This document shows positions 1-5,901 of a DNA stretch of 6,902 bases, in pieces; the stretch's first letter is position 1; the number at the start of each line of letters is the position of its first letter. The notes below the pieces were generated by a model. It saw only the letters and a list, made by a program, of their open reading frames with translations. It did no database searches and was not told where the DNA came from. Source of the stretch: Actinomycetes bacterium (GTDB taxonomy: Bacteria > Actinomycetota > Thermoleophilia > RBG-16-64-13); NCBI GenBank assembly GCA_021815245.1, contig JAKAHF010000119.1, forward strand, positions 1 through 6,902, written 5' to 3'. Both the position numbers and the translations under genes were made by a program.

Positions 1-13
1 TGCGTTTGCTCAT
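1..13 (-). CDS. Possible 5' end of a downstream gene, perhaps ktrA (partial)
   Basis: Only the first four codons could lie in the window, reading Met-Ser-Lys-Arg on the minus strand. The ATG (13-11) overlaps the TGA stop of the KtrB gene (12-10) in an ATGA arrangement, typical of translationally coupled genes. A purine-rich GGGAAGGT (minus strand, 30-23) lies 9 bases upstream, a good distance for a ribosome-binding site. KtrB genes are often next to ktrA, which encodes a single-RCK cytoplasmic regulator of about 220 residues, and a short basic N-terminus before the first beta strand is common in that family. The identity is inferred from position only; no domain is visible. Confidence 0.35.
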
Positions 14-1413
14 CCGATCATTACCTTCCCTTCGGGCAGGCCGACGCGAGTGGGTCTGCGATAGAGAGCGAGGCTGGCCAGCGCCAACGGTCCCAGACGT
101 CCAACATACATGGTAGCGATGATCCAGAGTTTGCCGGCGGTGCTGAGCCCCGCGGTCGTCGTAGACGTCGAGAGGCCCACCGTGCCGAACGCCGAGATCT
201 GTTCGAAGAACAGGTTCTGAAACCCTATGTCGGTCCTTCCGGCTTCGGTCTGGGCGAGAACGAGCAGGCCGGCGAGGTTCCAGATTGTCGCGAGAGCCAG
301 GAGCAGCTCGGCGCTCCGCACCACATCGCGACTGAGCATCCTCCCCATCAGATGTGGGTTCTCGCGTCCGCTGAAGTAGCTGCGCAGCCTCGCCATCAGC
401 ACCGCGAGAGTGCTTGTCTTGATGCCGCCGGCACATGACGCGGGCGATCCTCCGACGAACATCAGACCGATGATCGCGAGAAGAGAAGCCAGCGGGAGTG
501 CTCCTACATCGACCGAGTTGAAGCCGGCCGTACGGGCCGACACCGATTGAAACAGCGCGGCCGAGATGCGCTCGCCCCAGGTCGACTCGCCCGCCGTGAG
601 GCCGAACAGGAGAGTCAGTCCGGCGCCCCCGACGATCAGCAGCACGCTCATGCGGAGGACCAGGCTGGTGTGGAGGCTGAAGCGCTTGGGTCTCAGACGG
701 TCGCGCTTTCGGAGCATGCGGATCATGTCGACGAACACCTCGTGCAGTACCGTGAAGCCGAGCCCGCCGACCACAATGAGCAGTGCTATCACGGTCATGA
801 ACAGGTGATTGCCGCGGATGTCGGCCAGGTTGTTGGGCAAGATGGAGAACCCGGCGTTGCAGAATGCCGAGATGGAGTGGAACACCGCCGACCAGGCCGC
901 GCTTCCACTGCCGGTGCTGGGGAGCATCGCCAAGAACAGTATCAAGGTCCCGATCATCTCGAGTGCCAACGTCACGCTGACGATCTGCCAGAACCGGCGC
1001 TTGAAGTCACGGGCGGCATCGTTCTGAAAGAGCGAGTCGTGCAGCGCGGCGCGGGCCCGTAGCGACATCCGGCGGCGGAAGAGCGTCACGGCCATGGCCG
1101 CGTAGGTCATCACCCCGAGGCCGCCGATCTGGATAAGAATGAGAATGACCACTTGGCCGGCCACCGAGTAGTCGCTGGCGGTGCTCACGGTGGTGAGCCC
1201 GGTGACACACACGGCCGATGTCGACGTGAACAAGGCGTTGAGGTAGCCGACGGCGTGGGCCTGATGCGACCATGGCAACCAGAGTAGGAGCGACCCCACC
1301 AAGATCACCACCAGGAATCCCACGACGGGGATGACTTGGGGCAGCCGCAGCACGAGCGCGATGCGGCCAAGAAAACGGCGGATGGAGTGCGAAAGGTCCA
1401 CTGCGTGTTCCAT
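10..1413 (-). CDS. ktrB: KtrB/TrkH-family potassium uptake channel subunit
   Basis: Integral membrane K+-translocating subunit, 467 residues, complete (ATG at 1413-1411, TGA at 12-10). The family folds as four repeats of helix, pore loop, helix. All four pore loops are visible: TSTSAVCVTGL (63-73), SISAFCNAGFS (180-190), SVSARTAGFNS (290-300) and QISAFGTVGLST (405-416). Each carries the single selectivity-filter glycine (G72, G188, G297, G413). The gating loop after the third pore is GGSPASCAGGIKT (321-333). A conserved membrane arginine occurs in MYVGRLGPL (R439), and the protein ends in the family-like EGKVMIG. The length suits KtrB (about 445-455) and it lacks the longer TrkH N-terminal region, so I call it Ktr-type. 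These subunits normally work with a cytoplasmic RCK ring protein, probably encoded just downstream. No clear Shine-Dalgarno precedes the ATG. The gene diverges from trkA across 73 bases. The family is clear; the Ktr versus Trk label is less so. Confidence 0.93.
   Translation of the reverse strand: MEHAVDLSHSIRRFLGRIALVLRLPQVIPVVGFLVVILVGSLLLWLPWSHQAHAVGYLNALFTSTSAVCVTGLTTVSTASDYSVAGQVVILILIQIGGLGVMTYAAMAVTLFRRRMSLRARAALHDSLFQNDAARDFKRRFWQIVSVTLALEMIGTLILFLAMLPSTGSGSAAWSAVFHSISAFCNAGFSILPNNLADIRGNHLFMTVIALLIVVGGLGFTVLHEVFVDMIRMLRKRDRLRPKRFSLHTSLVLRMSVLLIVGGAGLTLLFGLTAGESTWGERISAALFQSVSARTAGFNSVDVGALPLASLLAIIGLMFVGGSPASCAGGIKTSTLAVLMARLRSYFSGRENPHLMGRMLSRDVVRSAELLLALATIWNLAGLLVLAQTEAGRTDIGFQNLFFEQISAFGTVGLSTSTTTAGLSTAGKLWIIATMYVGRLGPLALASLALYRRPTRVGLPEGKVMIG
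23..30 (-). promoter_or_regulatory. Candidate ribosome-binding site for the gene leaving the left edge
   Basis: On the minus strand this reads GGGAAGGT, a purine-rich match to a Shine-Dalgarno sequence, 9 bases before the ATG at 13-11. It lies inside the last codons of the KtrB gene, as expected for an overlapping downstream gene. Confidence 0.35.
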
Positions 1414-1451
1414 GGTACCGCAGGTCTGGGCGAGTGCAGGGCCAAATCGGT

Positions 1452-1479
1452 CAGTCAGGCGTCAAAACGCTGCTATGCT
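1452..1479 (+). promoter_or_regulatory. Putative promoter of trkA (leaderless type)
   Basis: TATGCT at 1474-1479 matches the TANNNT -10 pattern. CAGTCA at 1452-1457 is a weak -35 candidate 16 bases upstream. Transcription would be expected to start about 7-8 bases after the -10, which is at or next to the ATG at 1487. No Shine-Dalgarno lies before that ATG, so a leaderless mRNA is the simplest reading. The -10 lies between the arms of a short inverted repeat (ACGCT 1467-1471 and AGCGT 1481-1485), which could be an operator. On the other strand CGTCAA (1460-1465) reads TTGACG, a good -35 for the divergent ktrB gene, but I see no convincing matching -10. Confidence 0.45.
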
Positions 1480-1486
1480 GAGCGTC

Positions 1487-2845
1487 ATGTATGTAGTCAT
1501 CGTAGGGGCCGGTGAAGTCGGTCTGCATATTGCGGGTTTTCTGGCCCAGGAGGGGCAGAAGGTCGCCCTCATCGACCGTGATCGCGATCGTCTCGGAGAA
1601 GTCGGCGAGAAGTTGGACGCACTCACCGTGGTGGGCAACGGCGCCAGCAAACGCGTACTGACCGAGGCCAATGTCAAGCAGGCCGACATCCTGATCGCCG
1701 TGACCGACTCCGACGAGGTCAACATGATCGCCTGCATGGCGGCCAAGAGGGTCGGCGTGCCGATGACGATGGCGCGCATCCGCAACTCCGACTATCTCGA
1801 CTCCAACGACGCCGTCTCTTCAGAGTTCACCGGCATCGACTACGTGATCCAACCCGAAGCCGCGGTGGCCGAGGAGATCGGCCGTTTGGCCGACTTTCCG
1901 GGAGCACTCGAAGTGGAGGTCTTCGCGGGCGGGCACGCCCTCATGATCGAAGCCAAGATCGCCGAGGACAGCACGTGCGCGCGAAGGCCTATCGCCGGCA
2001 TGGAGCTGCCTCGTGAGGTGCTCATCACCGGCGTCCTGAGAGACAACACCATGATCATCCCGCGCGGCGGCACGGTCCTCGAGTGCGGCGAACGCGTGTT
2101 CTTGGCCGGCCAGCCTGCCGCGGTGCGCGAGGCCGCGGGAATACTGACGCTCAAGACCAAGCTTCCCAAGAACTGCATCCTGCTCGGCTGCGGAGACATG
2201 GGATTGCCGATCGCCCGCATCCTCGAGGATCGGGGCATACGTCTGACCGTGTTCGAGAAAGACCGCGACAGGGCGGTCGCCGCCGCGACGGCACTGGACA
2301 AGTCGCTTGTGTTGCACGACGAGGGACTGGCCGAAGAGGTGTTGGTCGCCGAAGGCGTGCGCGGCGTCGACCTCTTCATCGCCGCCACGGGTGACGATCG
2401 TCTCAACATCCTCGCGTCGCTGCAGGCCAAGCGCCTGGGTGCCGAGCGCACTATCTCGATTCTCGAGCGGGGAGAGTTCTCCGACATTCTCGAGGCGACG
2501 GGTGTCGACGTGGCCATCAGTCCCCGGCGACTGACGGCCTCGGCCGTTGTCAGGCTGCTGCGCGTCGGTAAGGTGATGAGCGCGGCGCTGCTCGACAGGT
2601 CGGCCGGCGAGGTCCTCGAGTTCTTGGTCACCGAAGGCAGCCCGCTGGTGGGAGTGCCGCTGCGTGACGTGCAATTCCCGGCAGGCAGCATTCTTGGCCT
2701 TCTCAAACGCGAGACGGGGGTCGAGATCGCCCGAGGTGACACTGTGACGGCGGTGGGCGACATCGCGGTGGTCTTCGCCGCCACAGAAGCCGTGCCGGCG
2801 GTCGAGCGACTGTTCACTCCCCGCCGCTTGCGTCTGCTGCACTAG
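1487..2845 (+). CDS. trkA: Trk system potassium uptake regulatory protein TrkA
   Basis: Peripheral cytoplasmic NAD(H)-binding subunit that gates the TrkH channel, 452 residues, close to E. coli TrkA (458). It has two tandem RCK units. The first Rossmann half starts at residue 2 with the dinucleotide motif GAGEVG (7-12) and the acidic residue D30 in LIDRDRDR, followed by its RCK_C part at roughly 138-220. The second half begins at about 229 with GCGDMG (234-239) and E257, and its RCK_C spans roughly 365-445 (AALLDRS to VVFAATE). Both nucleotide sites keep GxGxxG. I chose ATG 1487 because the protein then begins MYVVIVGAG, right at the first beta strand as in the family. An in-frame ATG at 1475 adds four residues and falls in the putative -10 box. 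Longer starts would run into the divergent ktrB gene. The stop TAG directly abuts the trkH ATG, implying one transcript. Confidence 0.95.
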   Translation: MYVVIVGAGEVGLHIAGFLAQEGQKVALIDRDRDRLGEVGEKLDALTVVGNGASKRVLTEANVKQADILIAVTDSDEVNMIACMAAKRVGVPMTMARIRNSDYLDSNDAVSSEFTGIDYVIQPEAAVAEEIGRLADFPGALEVEVFAGGHALMIEAKIAEDSTCARRPIAGMELPREVLITGVLRDNTMIIPRGGTVLECGERVFLAGQPAAVREAAGILTLKTKLPKNCILLGCGDMGLPIARILEDRGIRLTVFEKDRDRAVAAATALDKSLVLHDEGLAEEVLVAEGVRGVDLFIAATGDDRLNILASLQAKRLGAERTISILERGEFSDILEATGVDVAISPRRLTASAVVRLLRVGKVMSAALLDRSAGEVLEFLVTEGSPLVGVPLRDVQFPAGSILGLLKRETGVEIARGDTVTAVGDIAVVFAATEAVPAVERLFTPRRLRLLH

Positions 2846-4297
2846 ATGCGCGTCAATCTCCGTTTCGTCGGTCACCTGACGGGGGTCGTGATCCTCGTGA
2901 TGGCGGCCGGCATCCTCGTGTCGGCGGGCGTCTCGGCGCTCTACGGCGACGACGACATACCAGCTCTGCTCATCTCGGCCGCCATCGCCATCGTCGTCGG
3001 CTCGCCTCTCTACTTCACCACCCGGCTGGGATCGCGCACGAGCATTGGCTATCGAGAAGGCTTTCTCTCGGTAGGCCTCGGCTGGATCGTCGCCATGGTA
3101 TTCGGGGCGATCCCCTACCTGGTCTACGGTGTGTTCGGCCCTGTGGACGCCCTGTTTGAGAGCATGTCGGGCTTCACCACCACCGGGGCGAGTGTGCTCA
3201 CCGACTACAACCAGCCGCACGGCATCATGTTCTGGCGCTCGCTCACGCACTGGTTCGGCGGCATGGGGATCATCGTGCTCTTCATAGCCGTGCTCAGGCC
3301 CTTGGGCGCGGGCGCCATGCGGCTGTTCTCGGCCGAGAGCCCCGGACCCGTCTCCGAACGGTTGACACCGCGCATCCGCGACACGGCCCGCAATCTCTGG
3401 CTGATCTACACGGGCCTGACCGCTCTCAATATCGTCCTCTTGTGCGCCTTCGGCATGTCGGTCTACGATGCTTTCTGCCACGCCTTCGGCACCCTGGCGA
3501 CAGGAGGCTTCTCCACCCAAGCCACGAGTATTGCCGCATACCACAGCCTGGGCATCGAGCTGGTCACCGTGTTCTTCATGTTCGTCGCGGGCGGCAACTT
3601 CGCCCTCTACTACGCCGTCGTGCGCGGCAAGGTCTCGCGGCTCTACCGCAATCCGGAATTCGTTGCCTACACGGGAATCATGGCGACGAGCGTGGTCGCC
3701 ATCGCCATCAGCCTCATCTTGGCGAAGAGCCATTTCAGCTTCGGCCACGCATTCCGCGAGTCGCTCTTTTCGGTGACCTCCATCCAGACGACCACGGGGT
3801 TCGCGACCGCCGATTTCGGAGTCTGGAATTCTTTCGCGAAGACCCTGCTCGTCCTGCTCATGATCATTGGGGCCTCGGCCGGCTCCACGGCGGGCGGTCT
3901 CAAGGTTGCTCGTGTGGTGGTTCTCGCAAAGAGCATCAGGCATGAGCTCACGCGGCAGATGCACCCGCAGGCGGTACTGCCTCTGAAGAGCGGCGGGCGC
4001 ATCGTGCCCGAGTCGGTGCGTCTCAACGTCCTCGGGTACTTCGTGATCTACATGGTCATCTTCATGCTGGGCACGCTGGCTGTCTCAGCGAGTAATGTAG
4101 ACCTGGTAACGGCCGGGACATCGGTAGCGGCGACCTTGAACAACATCGGCCCTGGGTTGGAGGCGGTCGGGCCATCCATGAACTACTCGCTCATGGATGG
4201 CTGGGCCAAGGTAGTTCTCATCATCATGATGGTCGTGGGTCGCTTGGAGATCTTCGCCGTCTTGGTCCCGCTCACTCGATCCTTCTGGCGGCGGTGA
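2846..4297 (+). CDS. trkH: Trk system potassium uptake channel TrkH
   Basis: K+-conducting membrane subunit partnering with TrkA, 483 residues, the same length as E. coli TrkH. The four pore loops are SMSGFTTTGASVL (106-118, G114), HAFGTLATGGFSTQ (212-225, G220), SVTSIQTTTGFATADF (309-324, G318) and ATLNNIGPGL (429-438, G435). The gate loop after pore three is GASAGSTAGGLKVAR (342-356). The last membrane helix carries the conserved arginine in VVGRLEIFAVLVPL (R466). Extra N-terminal helices (about 8-58) before the first pore repeat mark it as TrkH rather than KtrB. The start has no visible Shine-Dalgarno and follows the trkA stop without a spacer (TAGATG), so translation probably depends on re-initiation by ribosomes finishing trkA. 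Near its 3' end the gene contains a perfect 11-bp inverted repeat (4171-4201). Confidence 0.95.
   Translation: MRVNLRFVGHLTGVVILVMAAGILVSAGVSALYGDDDIPALLISAAIAIVVGSPLYFTTRLGSRTSIGYREGFLSVGLGWIVAMVFGAIPYLVYGVFGPVDALFESMSGFTTTGASVLTDYNQPHGIMFWRSLTHWFGGMGIIVLFIAVLRPLGAGAMRLFSAESPGPVSERLTPRIRDTARNLWLIYTGLTALNIVLLCAFGMSVYDAFCHAFGTLATGGFSTQATSIAAYHSLGIELVTVFFMFVAGGNFALYYAVVRGKVSRLYRNPEFVAYTGIMATSVVAIAISLILAKSHFSFGHAFRESLFSVTSIQTTTGFATADFGVWNSFAKTLLVLLMIIGASAGSTAGGLKVARVVVLAKSIRHELTRQMHPQAVLPLKSGGRIVPESVRLNVLGYFVIYMVIFMLGTLAVSASNVDLVTAGTSVAATLNNIGPGLEAVGPSMNYSLMDGWAKVVLIIMMVVGRLEIFAVLVPLTRSFWRR
4171..4201. repeat. Perfect 11-bp inverted repeat (stem-loop) within trkH
   Basis: GCCATCCATGA (4171-4181) and TCATGGATGGC (4191-4201) are exact reverse complements, separated by a 9-base loop. 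In RNA the stem could extend by one G-U pair (4170 with 4202). It encodes part of P-S-M-N-Y-S-L-M-D-G in trkH, so it must also satisfy coding needs. There is no following T-run, so it does not look like an intrinsic terminator. It ends 121 bases before the hutH ATG and could affect mRNA processing or stability between trkAH and hutHI, or could be chance. Confidence 0.6.
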
Positions 4298-4310
4298 GGG
4301 CGCGCACGGG

Positions 4311-4315
4311 GGAGG
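4311..4315 (+). promoter_or_regulatory. Strong ribosome-binding site of hutH
   Basis: GGAGG, within a run reading GGGGGAGG, lies 7 bases before ATG 4323. It fixes the hutH start and contrasts with trkA and trkH, which lack one. It lies in the 25-base gap after the trkH stop, where I see neither a terminator nor a clear promoter. Confidence 0.8.
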
Positions 4316-4322
4316 CACCAAC

Positions 4323-5900
4323 ATGCATCAGCCGGGTTCGATAGACAGAGACGTGGTGATCGATGGAGAGTCGCTGGCTCTCGAGGACGTGGTAGCCGTG
4401 GCTCGCGGCGACGCGGGCGTCAGGCTCTCTCCCTCTGCCGTTCCCAAGGTGCTGCGGGCGCGCGCATACGTCGAGCGACTACTGGCCGACGATGCCGTGG
4501 TGTACGGCGTGACCACCGGCTTCGGCAAGTTCGCCGATGTGCGGGTCTCGGGTGAAGAATCTCTCGCCCTGCAGCGCAATCTGATCCGCAGCCACTGCTG
4601 TGGCGTCGGTCCGCCGCTGGGTCCCGAGGAGACCCGGGCCATGATGCTGCTTCGGGCGAACGTTCTCGCAAAGGGTTACTCCGGCACCCGCGTCGAGGTG
4701 CTCGACACCCTACTCGCGGCACTCAACGCCGGCATACTCCCTGTGATTCCCAGCAAGGGCTCCGTGGGCGCCTGTGGCGATCTGGCTCCCCTCGCGCACC
4801 TGACCGCCGTGCTCATCGGCGAGGGCGAGGCAGTCTACCGGGGTCGGCGGATGCCGGGCGGCGAGGCCATGCGGGCGGCCGGGCTCTTGCCCGTGGTGCT
4901 AGAGGCCAAAGAGGGGCTTGCCCTCATCAACGGCACGCAGATGATGACCGCCGTCGGGGTGCTCACGCTGCTCGAGGCCGAGAATCTGAGCAAAGCGGCC
5001 GACATAGCCTGCGCCCAAGCCGTCGAGGCGTTGAGAGGCACGAGAACGCCCTACCTGGAGATCAGCCACAGGGTGCGGCCTCACAAAGGTCAGGCCGCCA
5101 CGGCGCGCAATCTGCTGCGGCTGCTCGATGAGAGCGAGGTCATGGCTTCGCATGAGGGGTGCGGCAAGGTGCAGGATGCGTACTCGCTGCGCTGCGCGCC
5201 CCAGGTGCACGGCGCAGCCAAGGATGCCTTCGCCTTCGTGCGTGGGGTGCTCGAGGTTGAAGTCAACTCGGCGACCGACAATCCACTCGTGTTCGCCGAG
5301 GAAGGTCGCGTCATATCGGGCGGCAATTTTCATGGGCAACCCATCTCACAGGCAATGGATATCCTGTCCATCGCTCTGACCGAGCTCGCCAATATCTCCG
5401 AACGTCGAGTTGAATGTATGATGGACCCGAGCACTTCGGACCACTTGCCGGCGTTCTTGACGCCCAGCGCGGGATTGAACAGCGGACTGATGATGGCGCA
5501 GGTCACGGCGGCGGCGTTGGTCTCGGAGAACAAGACTTTGGCGCACCCATCGTGTGTGGACAGCATCCCGACCTCCGCAAATCGGGAGGACTTCGTGAGC
5601 ATGGGCGCGTTCGCCGCACTGAAGGCTCGCGAAGTCGTCGGAAACGCGCTCGGCGTCGTAGCCATAGAGCTACTGTGTGGTGCGCAAGGCTTGGAGTTCC
5701 GCGAGGGTTTGCGCCCAGGCCGGGGAGTGGCGGCGGCGCATGACTTCATACGCCGATCTGTGCCGCGCCTGGATGCCGATCGCGCACAGGCGCCCGACAT
5801 CGAGACGCTTGGCGAGATGGTGCGAGACGGATCACTCATCATGAGAGTGGAGGACGCGGTAGGGATCCTGGAACCGGCGTCCGCGAGACAGGAGGCGTGA
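4323..5900 (+). CDS. hutH: Histidine ammonia-lyase (atypical Ala-Cys-Gly MIO triad)
   Basis: Cytosolic enzyme of the MIO lyase family that converts L-histidine to urocanate and ammonia, the first step of histidine degradation. It has 525 residues, slightly longer than the usual 500-515. Family landmarks in order: YGVTTGFGKFA (Y61), RSH with H91, the MIO segment GSVGACGDLAPLAH (146-159), LINGTQ (N204), QDAYSLRCAPQVHG (Y286, R289), GNFHGQP (F336) and SANREDFVSMG (418-428, E422). H91 and E422 favour histidine over phenylalanine or tyrosine as substrate, and hutI next door agrees. Two oddities: the MIO serine is Cys151 (TGT at 4773-4775), and the segment usually reading NQEDH is NREDF here. The family's MIO group forms by cyclisation of Ala-Ser-Gly; a cysteine mutant at this serine in the Pseudomonas enzyme was reported active, so activity is plausible here. 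It starts 25 bases after trkH with a strong ribosome-binding site. Confidence 0.95.
   Translation: MHQPGSIDRDVVIDGESLALEDVVAVARGDAGVRLSPSAVPKVLRARAYVERLLADDAVVYGVTTGFGKFADVRVSGEESLALQRNLIRSHCCGVGPPLGPEETRAMMLLRANVLAKGYSGTRVEVLDTLLAALNAGILPVIPSKGSVGACGDLAPLAHLTAVLIGEGEAVYRGRRMPGGEAMRAAGLLPVVLEAKEGLALINGTQMMTAVGVLTLLEAENLSKAADIACAQAVEALRGTRTPYLEISHRVRPHKGQAATARNLLRLLDESEVMASHEGCGKVQDAYSLRCAPQVHGAAKDAFAFVRGVLEVEVNSATDNPLVFAEEGRVISGGNFHGQPISQAMDILSIALTELANISERRVECMMDPSTSDHLPAFLTPSAGLNSGLMMAQVTAAALVSENKTLAHPSCVDSIPTSANREDFVSMGAFAALKAREVVGNALGVVAIELLCGAQGLEFREGLRPGRGVAAAHDFIRRSVPRLDADRAQAPDIETLGEMVRDGSLIMRVEDAVGILEPASARQEA
5891..5895 (+). promoter_or_regulatory. Ribosome-binding site of hutI within the end of hutH
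   Basis: GGAGG lies 6 bases before the GTG at 5902 and inside the last codons of hutH. It decides the GTG start for hutI, which has no suitable ATG before the conserved region begins. Confidence 0.8.
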
Positions 5901-5901
5901 C

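Noticed and set aside
547..1062. 171-codon plus-strand open frame opposite ktrB
   Set aside because: It lies wholly within the KtrB gene, is rich in charged residues and Gln/His, and shows no family signature; it mirrors codon bias of the real gene.
1331..1486. Extended N-terminus for TrkA from ATG 1331
   Set aside because: It would add 52 residues unlike any TrkA, overlap the divergent ktrB coding region and lie upstream of the likely promoter; the family begins at MYVVIVGAG.
1414..1486. c-di-AMP (ydaO-type) riboswitch controlling the K+ genes
   Set aside because: The intergenic region is only 73 bases, too short for that RNA, and trkA appears to be leaderless.
1820..3964. 714-codon open frame on the minus strand across trkA and trkH
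   Set aside because: It is antisense to two well-supported genes, has low-complexity Arg/Asp/Glu/Gly/His-rich content, no recognisable domain and crosses the trkA-trkH junction. Long antisense frames are common in GC-rich coding DNA.
4298..4322. Transcription terminator between trkH and hutH
   Set aside because: The 25-base gap has no stem followed by a T-run; the stem at 4171-4201 is inside trkH and also lacks a T-run.
5330..5842. 170-codon minus-strand open frame opposite hutH
   Set aside because: It is antisense to conserved HutH active-site coding sequence, Ser/Arg/Pro-rich, with no motif or ribosome-binding site.
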